From: Chitinophagaceae bacterium UBA2375
GTDB lineage: Bacteria; Bacteroidota; Bacteroidia; Chitinophagales; Chitinophagaceae
Assembly (NCBI GenBank): GCA_002343985.1
Contig: DDTB01000013.1
Location: 1 to 64,000, forward strand
DNA: 64,000 nucleotides
Direction of reading: 5' to 3'
A program made the position numbers and the translations under genes. This document shows positions 41,610-50,627 of this stretch, in pieces (the first letter of the stretch is position 1; the number at the start of each line of letters is the position of its first letter). The notes beneath the pieces were generated by a model that was not told the DNA's origin, made no database searches, and saw only the letters and a program-made list of their open reading frames with translations.

Positions 41610-43127
41610 CTATTTGATGTTGGAATAAATAACCCTTAAGCGCATCCTGTATTGCGGGTTTGGATGTTCACCGCCGCCTACCCGGACCCGGCCAAAGGCA
41701 ATGGAGTTGTTATACGGAATGAAGAAATCAATTTTGTTGCTATTGCCAGCGCCAACGTATTGGGGATAACTGAAACTCTGTGGGGCAAACAGCCGCATTT
41801 GGTAATTCGGGCTGCTTTTTGTAACCAACTGCTGAATATACCTCGTAACGTTAAACTGGTAGAAACTGCGCATCACCGGTCCATCGGCCTTTTTCCGGAG
41901 GAATCCACCAAAATACCCGAAATCTACTTGTCCGCCAATGGGGAAATAAGGCAATCCGGGAATTTTATAATCGGGGTCATAGAAAGCACCCGGGTTCAGG
42001 TCATAATATATGGGTTTCCACTTAGGCGTAGTGGTGGATGAGTCGATCAGGTCAAGGTATAGGAAATTGGGTGACCGGAACACACTATCCGTAATGGGGT
42101 TGTCGGGGATTTGTTCGATATTAATTTCGGCCCTGTGTACAATGCGGTTGGTATACCCTGATAAGCCGGGGATAGCCAGGTTTGCATAGGTGCCGGGGGT
42201 TGTTTGCAGATAAAGCTCCTGCCTGCCATTGGGCAATGCGGGCCTTGTCCGCACAATATTATTGGCCACGGCGCCCCGTTGCGGTGCACCCGAACCGTTG
42301 TTGTAATAAAAATAATTGACTGTAGTATCCGGCCCCGCGCCATGCTTGTATCGATAATGGATTTCGAGCCTGGTTAAAGCATCGTTCAAACCGCAATACA
42401 TCAATGCATTGCCGCTATTGGCCGTGATGGCGAAACCGTTATTAAAAGCCCGGAAAAATGAGTCGGTGCGGAAATTGCCATTACCGACCAGGGTGGTATC
42501 GCTGTTAAATAAATCCTGCGCGAAACTATTGGATAGCTTAATGCGGATCTGGTTTTGCACGGAATCCTTACCCCTGCGGATTACTGTATATTTCGCAAGG
42601 TCGGGTATGTACACCCGTGTTGGTTGGGCAGAGAGCACATTGCCGGTAGTTGGGGCATAATTAATGGGATGTAAAATACTGAGGGTATCCCACTGGTCAT
42701 TGCCTTGTGAGGCAATTTCATTGACGGTTAAAAAAATCGGCGTAGTGCTGTCGCCATAAAAACCTTTGTATGCAAGGCAAAGCACCACTGAATCGACCCC
42801 AATAAGCGTATCATTGGCCAGGCCAATATAATATGGATAGAACGCTGGTTTTAATTGCATGAACAACCTGGAGTCAGTTTGCCCGAACAATGGGTCGTTG
42901 CTGATTTTTCCGAGGCTATAGTTTTCAAACAAAGTCAAACGGGTGGTATCGTTGAAAACTCCCTGCGTGGTAAAAATGTCCAGGGTGTCGGCAAATGTGT
43001 TGATATTATCGACAACCGGGATCAGGTCTCCACCAATATTTGTCGTATCAATTTTGGTGCAGCTCCAGTTTAAAACAATCAGTGAGATATATCCTGTTAC
43101 ACACAGTGAAACGAATCTTCTTAACAC
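41610..43127 (-). CDS. DUF4270 family lipoprotein
   Basis: 505 residues from GTG 43127 (no ATG or other in-frame start lies before the signal). The signal ends SLIVLNWSCTKID, a lipobox with lipidated Cys near residue 23. The DUF4270 start (IDTTNIGGDLIPVVDNINTFADTLDI) and NDPLFGQTDSRLFMQLKP block are clear. The remainder is strand-rich with many aromatic residues and Asn/Gly loops. Function is unknown; such proteins are widespread surface or outer-membrane lipoproteins in Bacteroidota. It lies 37 bp after the half-size GT5 gene on the same strand, a usual pair. Confidence 0.88.
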   Translation of the reverse strand: MLRRFVSLCVTGYISLIVLNWSCTKIDTTNIGGDLIPVVDNINTFADTLDIFTTQGVFNDTTRLTLFENYSLGKISNDPLFGQTDSRLFMQLKPAFYPYYIGLANDTLIGVDSVVLCLAYKGFYGDSTTPIFLTVNEIASQGNDQWDTLSILHPINYAPTTGNVLSAQPTRVYIPDLAKYTVIRRGKDSVQNQIRIKLSNSFAQDLFNSDTTLVGNGNFRTDSFFRAFNNGFAITANSGNALMYCGLNDALTRLEIHYRYKHGAGPDTTVNYFYYNNGSGAPQRGAVANNIVRTRPALPNGRQELYLQTTPGTYANLAIPGLSGYTNRIVHRAEINIEQIPDNPITDSVFRSPNFLYLDLIDSSTTTPKWKPIYYDLNPGAFYDPDYKIPGLPYFPIGGQVDFGYFGGFLRKKADGPVMRSFYQFNVTRYIQQLVTKSSPNYQMRLFAPQSFSYPQYVGAGNSNKIDFFIPYNNSIAFGRVRVGGGEHPNPQYRMRLRVIYSNIK

Positions 43128-43164
43128 AAGCCTGGTTTTAATGGGGATGGGTATTGAATGAATA

Positions 43165-43977
43165 CTATGCCGAAAGGTCGGTATATAATTGTAAATACTC
43201 TGTTAAATCAGAATCCGGGTTGAACTTCAGGATTTTTTTACCCTTGATTTTTGAGAATTCATCAACCAGTTTTTTATCAACATTCTCAGCCCCGAAAGTG
43301 ATGGCATCGGCATATGTTGCGCCGGCACGGAACATGGCGGCATTGTTATTATCCTTGATGATCTCAACTTCCTTCTTGCCAACCTGGTCGCTGATGGTAG
43401 CCAGTTTCACAAAATCATCGCCGATTTTTTCCTTGAATGTTGATTGCCCGATGGTATATACCACTTTGCTGTGGCTGAAAACCGGTTCCTTTTTGTAAAC
43501 GGTCTTGATAAACATTGGGATCAGGCCTGTCATCCATCCGCTGCAATGGATGATATCGGGTGGCCATCCAAATTTCTTCACGGTTTCCAGGGCGCCCTTG
43601 CAAAACAGCACCGTACGAATGGCATTGTCGTCAAACCATTTATCGTTTTCATCCGTAAAAATACACTTGCGCTTAAAATAATCTTCGTTATCTAGGAAGT
43701 ACACCTGGAGGCGGGCGTTTGGCAGGGAAGCCACTTTAATAATCAATGGGTAATCATCGTCGTCAATACTGACATTGATACCAGACAACCGAACCACTTC
43801 ATGCAAACGGTGCCTCCTCTCGTTAATGACGCCAAAACGGGGCATGATGCACCTGACCTCCATATTAATATCATTCGACAATACAGCCAGTTTATTCACG
43901 ATCTCAGCAAACTCCGTCAGTTCCAGGTAAGGCGACATTTCGTTTGCAATGAATAAAATTCTTTTCTTTGACGACAT
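43165..43977 (-). CDS. Half-size glycogen/starch synthase-like protein (GT5 N-terminal lobe only)
   Basis: 270 residues from ATG 43977. It aligns by eye with the N-terminal Rossmann lobe of GT5 glycogen synthases: KRILFIANEMSPYLE, CIMPRFGVINER, VYFLDNEDYF, WPPDIIHCSGWMTGLIP and VVYTIGQSTF correspond to the standard motifs. The sugar-nucleotide K-x-GG motif is replaced by SPYLELTEFAE. The second lobe, which carries the C-terminal ADP/UDP-glucose site, is absent. Full glycogen synthases have ~480 residues, so this is unlikely to be an active glycogen synthase. Its place next to DUF4270 and divergent to panC is conserved in the phylum. Confidence 0.8.
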   Translation of the reverse strand: MSSKKRILFIANEMSPYLELTEFAEIVNKLAVLSNDINMEVRCIMPRFGVINERRHRLHEVVRLSGINVSIDDDDYPLIIKVASLPNARLQVYFLDNEDYFKRKCIFTDENDKWFDDNAIRTVLFCKGALETVKKFGWPPDIIHCSGWMTGLIPMFIKTVYKKEPVFSHSKVVYTIGQSTFKEKIGDDFVKLATISDQVGKKEVEIIKDNNNAAMFRAGATYADAITFGAENVDKKLVDEFSKIKGKKILKFNPDSDLTEYLQLYTDLSA

Positions 43978-44017
43978 TTGTTCTTGGTTAGATTCGTAAA
44001 ACGCTTCAAATGGCGTG

Positions 44018-44025
44018 CAAAGGTA
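44018..44025 (-). promoter_or_regulatory. -7 promoter box TACCTTTG
   Basis: Exact TAnnTTTG match on the minus strand, 40 bp upstream of ATG 43977. The panC gene starts only 61 bp away in the other direction. Confidence 0.55.
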
Positions 44026-44085
44026 CTGATAATTTATTGAATCTATGGCTTGAACCACCTTTTACTGACTGTAAACCACTTATAC

Positions 44086-44928
44086 ATGCGCATTTTCCGT
44101 AAATCAGACGACCTCATGGAATTCCTACGGTTGAACCATGTTGACGGTCTGAAGCTTGGTTTTGTACCCACCATGGGGGCCCTTCATGCAGGCCATATCT
44201 CACTGGTTTCCAGGAGTATGGAGCAAAATGAACTGACCATTTGCAGCATATTTGTCAACCCCACCCAGTTTAACAATCCCGAAGACCTGGCCAAATACCC
44301 TGTAACCATCGAAAAAGATATCGATATGCTGGAAGCCAGCGGCTGCCAGTTGTTATTTCTCCCCGACCCCTCACAAATTTACCCAGCCGGTTACCAGGCA
44401 AGGCATTACGATCTTGGCTACCTTGAAACCATTTTGGAAGGCAAATACCGCCCGGGGCATTTCCAGGGTGTTTGCCAGGTGGTTGACCGACTGCTCAGCA
44501 TTGTCAACCCTGATATATTATACCTTGGCCGCAAGGATTACCAGCAATGCATGGTCATCGCCCGTATGCTAACGCTCACAGGACGCAACATAACACTGGA
44601 TTTTGTGGAAACAATGCGCGAACCGAACGGATTGGCCATGAGCAGTCGCAATGTCCGGTTGAATGAATCAGACAGGGTGCGGGCCATACAAATTTACCGG
44701 TCACTCCAATGGCTCAAAAAGAATGTAAAACCTGGCAACCTCAGTCCATTAAAAGCAGAAGCTGTACAACAACTAACGGATCATGGCTTCGAGGTGGATT
44801 ATGTAGAAATCGCTTCAGCTGAGTCTCTTTCCATCACCGAAGTTTGGGATGGCCGCGAACCATTGGTGGCTTTGGCCGCAGCTTTTTGCGGCCCTGTCAG
44901 GCTGATTGATAATGTCACAATAAGCTAA
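44086..44928 (+). CDS. panC: Pantothenate synthetase
   Basis: 280 residues from ATG 44086 (TTG 44050 rejected as it lies in the divergent promoter region). It joins pantoate and beta-alanine using ATP. Typical motifs: VPTMGALHAGHISLV with the HIGH-type GH sequence, IFVNPTQFNNPEDL, LFLPDPSQIYP, GKYRPGHFQGVCQVVDRLL, LYLGRKDYQQCMVI, and the ATP-binding REPNGLAMSSRNVRL. PanB, its upstream enzyme, is encoded at 49660 beyond five genes. Confidence 0.96.
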   Translation: MRIFRKSDDLMEFLRLNHVDGLKLGFVPTMGALHAGHISLVSRSMEQNELTICSIFVNPTQFNNPEDLAKYPVTIEKDIDMLEASGCQLLFLPDPSQIYPAGYQARHYDLGYLETILEGKYRPGHFQGVCQVVDRLLSIVNPDILYLGRKDYQQCMVIARMLTLTGRNITLDFVETMREPNGLAMSSRNVRLNESDRVRAIQIYRSLQWLKKNVKPGNLSPLKAEAVQQLTDHGFEVDYVEIASAESLSITEVWDGREPLVALAAAFCGPVRLIDNVTIS

Positions 44929-44959
44929 CCTTTAGCCAAAGCTTTGTATATTGACCCGC

Positions 44960-45991
44960 ATGACGAAGCGCATCTTTTCCATCCTGCAATACGTTATTTT
45001 CATGGGCGGTGGAATTTTCCTCGTCTGGTGGCAATTGCGTTCCATGACCGAGCCGGAAATGGAAGAGTTTTTAGCTGCGCTCAGGCATACCCGTTATTGG
45101 GTGGTGCTGCCCATCATCATAATGGCCCTTTTGAGCCATTACAGCAGGGCCTTGAGGTGGAAGCTGCTCATGGAGCCATTAGGCTATGCGCCATCAACCG
45201 CCAACACGTTTGCCAGCACCATGGTGGGGTACCTTGCCAACGCGGCCGTGCCCAGATTGGGTGAAATTTTGAAATGCAGCCTGCTGGCCAGGTATGAAAA
45301 ACTTAAGCTGAATAAACTGATAGGCACCATCATCATTGAACGTACATTCGACCTCATCTGCTATTTATTTTTCATTGCGCTGACCGTACTGATTCAAATT
45401 GATACAGTTGGCCGTTATGTTGGGGAAAAACTATCTTCGGTTTCCCCCGGCAGCGACCCTTTATCATGGCTCCGCCCGGTTATCGCTATTGCATCAATCA
45501 TCATCATTTGGCTTGGGCTGCGCTGGTTGTTTAAGCGTTACCCTGATCATGGGTTGGTTTCGAAACTGAAGGCATTTACATCGGGACTAGCGGAAGGCTT
45601 TGCCGCAATCAGGCAGTTGAAAAAGAGAAAGGCGTTTATCGCGCATACCTTATTTATCTGGTTGATGTACCTGCTCCAGATATTCCTGGGCTTTTACGCG
45701 ATGGAAGGCACGATACATCTTGGCATAAAAGCTGCATTCTCCGTGCTCACCCTGGCTACATTAGCCATGATCATAACACCCGGGGGCATTGGATCATTCC
45801 CGATATTTGTTATGCAAACGCTTCTATTATATCAAATAGACCCAACGCTTGGCAAGGCATTTGGCTGGCTGATGTGGGGCGTAGCCACCGGCATCATCAT
45901 CATCGCCGGCTGCGTGGCACTGATTGTATTACCTTACATAAACAAAGAAAAAAATGAAAGCCATACAAAACATCCCTTCGAAAATAGTTGA
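44960..45991 (+). CDS. Lysylphosphatidylglycerol synthase TM region-like (UPF0104/YbhN) membrane protein
   Basis: 343 residues from ATG 44960, with eight or so membrane helices. Family marks are the ALLSHYSRALRWKLLMEPLG segment, MVGYLANAAVPRLGEILKCSLLARYE, IERTFDLICYL, and the ITPGGIGSFPIF motif. These proteins flip or bind lipid heads in the inner membrane; some belong to polysaccharide or hopanoid pathways. It overlaps the rfaE2 gene by 38 bp, which implies translational coupling. Substrate is unknown. Confidence 0.86.
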   Translation: MTKRIFSILQYVIFMGGGIFLVWWQLRSMTEPEMEEFLAALRHTRYWVVLPIIIMALLSHYSRALRWKLLMEPLGYAPSTANTFASTMVGYLANAAVPRLGEILKCSLLARYEKLKLNKLIGTIIIERTFDLICYLFFIALTVLIQIDTVGRYVGEKLSSVSPGSDPLSWLRPVIAIASIIIIWLGLRWLFKRYPDHGLVSKLKAFTSGLAEGFAAIRQLKKRKAFIAHTLFIWLMYLLQIFLGFYAMEGTIHLGIKAAFSVLTLATLAMIITPGGIGSFPIFVMQTLLLYQIDPTLGKAFGWLMWGVATGIIIIAGCVALIVLPYINKEKNESHTKHPFENS

Positions 45992-46448
45992 CAAAACCGA
46001 ACTCCTTCACATGGTTTATCGCTGGAGGCTGAAAGGTAAAAAGATCGCGTTTACCAATGGCGTATTTGATATTCTCCATGAAGGCCATATCGCGTCCATT
46101 TGCGAAGCGGCATCTTATGCGGATGTACTGATCGTCGCCATTAATTCCGACGCTTCCGTGAAACGCCTGAAGGGCCCTGAAAGGCCAGTCCACAACCAGG
46201 ACGCCAGGGCCCTGATGCTGGCATCCATGCTGATGACTGACGCGATTGTTGTTTTTGAAGATGATACCCCGCAAAGCCTGATTGCCGGAATTTTACCGGA
46301 TGTGCTGGTAAAAGGAGGCGACTATACCATTGAACAGATTGCCGGCGCGAAGGAAGTACTCGCCCATGGTGGCGAAGTGAAACTGGCTGGTATTGTAGAA
46401 GGAGTTTCCACAACGAATATCATCGGAAGGATCAGGGCAGGCCATTAA
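45954..46448 (+). CDS. rfaE2: D-glycero-beta-D-manno-heptose 1-phosphate adenylyltransferase
   Basis: 164 residues. Nucleotidyltransferase of the RfaE bifunctional C-terminal domain type. The GKKIAFTNGVFDILHEGHIASI motif carries the HxGH signature and AINSDASVKRLKG with the KRLKGPERP block follows; VLVKGGDYTIEQIAG and GVSTTNII close it. It activates heptose-1-phosphate for LPS core heptose. The separate kinase domain (RfaE1) is not in the window. Start ATG 45954 lies 38 bp inside the upstream gene, in a different frame. Confidence 0.9.
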   Translation: MKAIQNIPSKIVDKTELLHMVYRWRLKGKKIAFTNGVFDILHEGHIASICEAASYADVLIVAINSDASVKRLKGPERPVHNQDARALMLASMLMTDAIVVFEDDTPQSLIAGILPDVLVKGGDYTIEQIAGAKEVLAHGGEVKLAGIVEGVSTTNIIGRIRAGH

Positions 46449-46510
46449 GTTCACAGTAATTTAATATTGTATAAAACATCCCGCCTTTATCTTCACGCAA
46501 CTAATTTATT

Positions 46511-48631
46511 ATGACACCCATTTTCAGGCGAAAGACAATCATCAGGGATATCAGTTGGCTGGCTTTCAATGAAAGGGTATTGCAGGAAGCGGAAGACAAA
46601 ACCGTACCATTAAAGGAACGGATATTTTTTTTGGGCATTTTCTCAAACAACCTCGATGAATTTTTCCGCGTGCGGGTGGCAACACTCAACCGGATGGTGA
46701 AACTCGGAACGCGGGCCCGTATGCATCTCGAGCACGACCCGGCGCGCATCCTCGAAGAGATTCAGGAAAAAGTCATCAACCAGCAAAATACATTCGAAAA
46801 AATCTGGGCAGACATCCTTCGGGAGATGAAGAGGGAAGGTATTCATTTGGTGAATGAAAAAAAACTCAACGCGCTGCAACAAAAATTTGTACTGGATTAT
46901 TTTAACGAGCAGGTGCGCAGTTCCATTGTACCGTTGATGATCGAAAGCATCCACAGCTTCCCGGTGCTGAACGACAAATCTATTTACCTGGCCTGCACCT
47001 TGTCAAAGTCCGACAAAAGCATACCTCAGCGATTTGCGCTCCTATCCGTTCCCGTTAGGATCCTGTCGAGGTTCGTCATCCTGCCTTCCAAAAAAGATGA
47101 ACACAGCATCATATTACTGGAAGACGTAATCAGGTTTTGCCTGCCGCATCTATTTTCATTTTTCGGATACGATAATTTCACCGCGCATGTCATCAAAATC
47201 ACGCGCGATGCGGAGATTGATATTGATAACGATGTATCCACCACGCTCATACAAAAGATTGAAAAGGGCTTAAAGAACCGCAAGAAAGGCAAGCCCGTTC
47301 GGTTTGTGTACGACAAAGACATCCCTCCCGCCCTGCTCACTTACCTGGTGAAACGAATGGGTTTATCGCATAAAGACAATATTATCGCCGGCGGCCGTAT
47401 CCATAATTTCAAGGATTTCATGAATTTTCCCGATTCGGTTTTTAAGCAAAAAAGCCTTCGGAAAAAACCTTTCACGCACCCTTTACTGACCGAAGCCAAT
47501 AGTGTGTCGAGCGTTGTGATGGAAAAAGATATCATGCTGCATTTTCCGTATCATTCTTTTAACAGCATCATCGACCTGCTGCGCGAGGCAGCCATCGACC
47601 CCGAAGTGGTGAGCATCAAAATAACCTGTTACCGGCTCGCGCCAAGGTCGAAAATCATCAACGCCTTAACCAATGCCGTCCGCAATGGCAAACAGGTAAC
47701 GGCAGTCATTGAATTACGTGCCAGGTTTGATGAAGAAGCCAATTTGATGTGGAAAAGGGAATTGGAAGATGCCGGCGTTAAAGTGCTGATTGGCCAACCC
47801 AATATGAAGATCCATGCCAAACTCTGCCTGATCAAAAAAAGGGTGCGCAATACCAGCATTCATTATGGATTTGTGAGTACGGGCAACCTGAACGAAAAAA
47901 CGGCTTTGACGTATGGCGACCATTGCCTGCTCACATCCGATAGGCATATCATGGCGGATGTCAACCGCATATTTACTTACCTGGAGAGCCCGAAAACAAG
48001 GGAGAAACTTTTATTATCCTGCAAACACCTGTTGGTAAGCCCCTTGACCATGCGCCGGAAAATCATGGCCATGATCAACCGGGAAATCAAACTCGCGCAA
48101 AAAAAGAAACACGCATCCATTGTATTAAAAGTGAATTCGCTGAGCGACGAATCACTGATAAAAAAATTGACGGAAGCGGCCATTGCCGGAGTGGAAATAA
48201 AAATGATCATCCGCGGCATCTGTTGCATGTTCACTGAAAACAGCGCTTTTACAATACCGGTGCAGGCCATCAGCATCGTAGATGAATACCTCGAACACGC
48301 CAGGGTCATGATTTTTCATAACGGCGGCGATGAAAAAATGTATATCTCCTCCGCCGATTGGATGGTCAGGAATATCGACCACCGCGTGGAAGCTGCCTGC
48401 CCCATTTACGAAGAATATATCCGCGAAGAACTCAGGCAGATCATACAAATACAGTTAAGCGATAATATCAAGGCAAGGATACTGGACAATGAACAAAATA
48501 ACCAGTATGTCAACCCAAGAAATACAAAAAAAGTACGCTCCCAGGTAGAAACCTATCAATACCTCTTCGGTAAATTACAACCCGCAGAAAACCTCCCTGC
48601 CATTCCTGCGGAAGAACCCGTTGAAAAATAA
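46511..48631 (+). CDS. ppk1: Polyphosphate kinase
   Basis: 706 residues, usual for PPK1. It polymerises polyphosphate from ATP. Domain order: N domain with ISWLAFNERVLQEAEDK and IFSNNLDEFFRVRVA, H domain, then catalytic C1/C2 domains. The autophosphorylated histidine is His435 in MKIHAKLCLI (same number as in E. coli), followed by YGFVSTGNLNEKTALTYGD. His596 in YLEHARVMIF matches the second conserved His; YISSADWMVRN is the final motif. ppx starts 94 bp further on, so both opposing activities are adjacent. Confidence 0.96.
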   Translation: MTPIFRRKTIIRDISWLAFNERVLQEAEDKTVPLKERIFFLGIFSNNLDEFFRVRVATLNRMVKLGTRARMHLEHDPARILEEIQEKVINQQNTFEKIWADILREMKREGIHLVNEKKLNALQQKFVLDYFNEQVRSSIVPLMIESIHSFPVLNDKSIYLACTLSKSDKSIPQRFALLSVPVRILSRFVILPSKKDEHSIILLEDVIRFCLPHLFSFFGYDNFTAHVIKITRDAEIDIDNDVSTTLIQKIEKGLKNRKKGKPVRFVYDKDIPPALLTYLVKRMGLSHKDNIIAGGRIHNFKDFMNFPDSVFKQKSLRKKPFTHPLLTEANSVSSVVMEKDIMLHFPYHSFNSIIDLLREAAIDPEVVSIKITCYRLAPRSKIINALTNAVRNGKQVTAVIELRARFDEEANLMWKRELEDAGVKVLIGQPNMKIHAKLCLIKKRVRNTSIHYGFVSTGNLNEKTALTYGDHCLLTSDRHIMADVNRIFTYLESPKTREKLLLSCKHLLVSPLTMRRKIMAMINREIKLAQKKKHASIVLKVNSLSDESLIKKLTEAAIAGVEIKMIIRGICCMFTENSAFTIPVQAISIVDEYLEHARVMIFHNGGDEKMYISSADWMVRNIDHRVEAACPIYEEYIREELRQIIQIQLSDNIKARILDNEQNNQYVNPRNTKKVRSQVETYQYLFGKLQPAENLPAIPAEEPVEK

Positions 48632-48725
48632 TTCAACATAAGTTTCTAATTTACTAAGAATCGGGTGCTACGGATGCCAACAATTCCCGACATTTGGCAC
48701 AGAACCAATTTAAAACAACACAACA

Positions 48726-49631
48726 TTGATCCTGGCAGCAATTGATATTGGCAGCAACGCCGCGAGGTTACTGATCACAGAAGTTATTGACCCGGATAAC
48801 GGGGAAACCACGTTTAATAAGCTCAACCTGATCCGGGTGCCGCTCAGGCTTGGTTTTGATGTGTTTGAATACGGCTATATAACTGAAGCCAGGGTGCACA
48901 TGCTCATCCAAACCATGAAAGCATACCGGCACCTCCTGAATGCCTACCAGGTGCAGGCCCTGAAAGCATGCGCCACCAGCGCCATGCGCGATGCCAGTAA
49001 TGCGAAAGAAGTAATTCAAAGGGTTAGCTTGGAAACGGGCATCGACATTGAAGTAATCAGCGGCGATATGGAAGCCAACCTGGTATATGAAAACCATATC
49101 GCGGAAAACCTCGACACCGACCATAGCTATATGTATATTGATGTTGGTGGGGGAAGCACCGAAATTTCATTTTTCGCGAATGGTAAACTGGCCATGAAAA
49201 AATCATTCAATATCGGCACCATCAGGTTGTTGAAGGATAAGGTGGAAGAATATGAGTGGGAGGAAATGAAGGAAGATATCAGGACGGCTACGCGCGGGCA
49301 AAAAGAAGTGATCGCCATTGGCAGTGGCGGCAATATCAATAAAGTGTTTTCAATGAGCAAGAAAAAAGATGGCAAGCCTTTGTCGCTCGACCTGCTCCGC
49401 GATTACCACCACGAACTGCAATCCGTAAGCCTCGAAGAAAGGATCACCAGGTATAAACTGCGTGAAGACCGTGCGGATGTCATTGTACCTGCCCTGCTGA
49501 TTTATATCAATACCATGAAATGGGCCGGGGCAAATGAAATTTATGTACCTAAAATTGGCCTCGCGGATGGGCTTGTCCAGCACCTTTGGGCCGAAACACA
49601 GCAAAGGCCATATCGCCACCATGTGAAATAA
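48726..49631 (+). CDS. ppx: Exopolyphosphatase / Ppx-GppA family phosphatase
   Basis: 301 residues, short (single ASKHA unit) Ppx/GppA form. It begins at TTG 48726: a stop codon in the frame 13 bp upstream leaves no ATG, and the first downstream ATG would remove the phosphate loop DIGSNAARLLI. Other sites are intact: ACATSAMRDASN, VISGDMEANLVYEN, YIDVGGGSTEISFF, and IGSGGNINKVF. It hydrolyses polyphosphate or pppGpp from the end. The domain used by longer PPXs for chain binding is missing. It follows ppk1 on the same strand. Confidence 0.9.
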   Translation: MILAAIDIGSNAARLLITEVIDPDNGETTFNKLNLIRVPLRLGFDVFEYGYITEARVHMLIQTMKAYRHLLNAYQVQALKACATSAMRDASNAKEVIQRVSLETGIDIEVISGDMEANLVYENHIAENLDTDHSYMYIDVGGGSTEISFFANGKLAMKKSFNIGTIRLLKDKVEEYEWEEMKEDIRTATRGQKEVIAIGSGGNINKVFSMSKKKDGKPLSLDLLRDYHHELQSVSLEERITRYKLREDRADVIVPALLIYINTMKWAGANEIYVPKIGLADGLVQHLWAETQQRPYRHHVK

Positions 49632-49659
49632 TCAGCCTTCATTATTTTAAAATCATTGT

Positions 49660-50475
49660 ATGTCAGTAAACAAAGAAATCAAAAAGATCACCACCAATAC
49701 CGTGCAGAAAATGAAATCTGCCGGTGAGAAGATATCCATGATTACGGCATATGATTTTTCTTTCGCGCGAATCTTTGATGCAGCAGGAATTGACATCATA
49801 CTGGTAGGCGACAGCGCGAGTAATGTGATGGCCGGGCATGAAACGACATTACCCATCACGTTGGACCAAATGATATACCATGCGCAAAGTGTAGTGAGGG
49901 GCGTGGAACGGTGCCTGGTGGTGGTAGACCTCCCCTTTGGCTCATACCAGGGCAATTCAAAGGAAGCGCTTAACTCAGCCATTCGCATCATGAAAGAAAC
50001 CGGTGGCCACGCGGTGAAAATGGAAGGCGGTGAAGAAATTGTGGAGTCGGTGAAACGTATCATCAGCACGGGTGTACCGGTAATGGGCCATTTGGGATTG
50101 ACGCCACAAAGCATTTACAAATTTGGCACATATACCGTCAGGGCCCGTGAGGATGAGGAAGCCCAAAAACTCAAACGCGACGCGCTTCTGTTGCAGGAAG
50201 CAGGATGCTTCGCGATTGTGCTGGAGAAAATCCCGGCGGCATTGGCTAAGCAGGTAACGGAGAGCTTACACATACCAACCATTGGTATCGGCGGCGGGCC
50301 GCATTGCGACGGGCAGGTGTTGGTGATGCACGATATGCTCGGCATCAATACGGAATTCAAGCCACGGTTCTTGCGCCAATACCTCAACATGCACGAACAA
50401 ATCACCGGGGCTGTGCAACGATATATCGGCGATGTGAAAAGTGGTGACTTCCCAAATGAGAAGGAACAATATTAA
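49660..50475 (+). CDS. panB: 3-methyl-2-oxobutanoate hydroxymethyltransferase
   Basis: 271 residues. First committed step of pantothenate synthesis: transfers a hydroxymethyl group from methylene-THF to ketoisovalerate. TIM-barrel motifs: ISMITAYDFSFARIFDAAGIDIILVGDSASNV, VVDLPFGSYQG, KMEGGEEI, MGHLGLTPQSIYKFG, LEKIP (Glu base), TIGIGGGPHCDGQVLVMHDMLG. All active residues appear present. It follows ppx by 28 bp and may be co-transcribed with the polyphosphate genes. Confidence 0.96.
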   Translation: MSVNKEIKKITTNTVQKMKSAGEKISMITAYDFSFARIFDAAGIDIILVGDSASNVMAGHETTLPITLDQMIYHAQSVVRGVERCLVVVDLPFGSYQGNSKEALNSAIRIMKETGGHAVKMEGGEEIVESVKRIISTGVPVMGHLGLTPQSIYKFGTYTVRAREDEEAQKLKRDALLLQEAGCFAIVLEKIPAALAKQVTESLHIPTIGIGGGPHCDGQVLVMHDMLGINTEFKPRFLRQYLNMHEQITGAVQRYIGDVKSGDFPNEKEQY

Positions 50476-50595
50476 ACGATGCATTGGTTCGTGAGTCACG
50501 AACCATTTTATTTTCTATCAAGCCCCCCGTTTACGGAATGCCGGGTCCACTCTCCCATCATTCCTGTCAACCATCCATAATCCCCCGGCACAACG

Positions 50596-50603
50596 TATCT
50601 TTG
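50596..50603 (+). promoter_or_regulatory. -7 promoter box TATCTTTG
   Basis: Exact TAnnTTTG match, same TATCTTTGCC sequence as before miaB, 24 bp upstream of ATG 50628. It also shows that the upstream reading of the dehydrogenase ORF is untranslated. Confidence 0.6.
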
Positions 50604-50627
50604 CCACTCAAAAAAAATACGTTGACC

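Noticed and set aside
48680..48705. Sigma-54 promoter before ppx (TTGGCAC)
   Set aside because: The GG is not followed at N10 by GC, so the -24/-12 pattern is absent.
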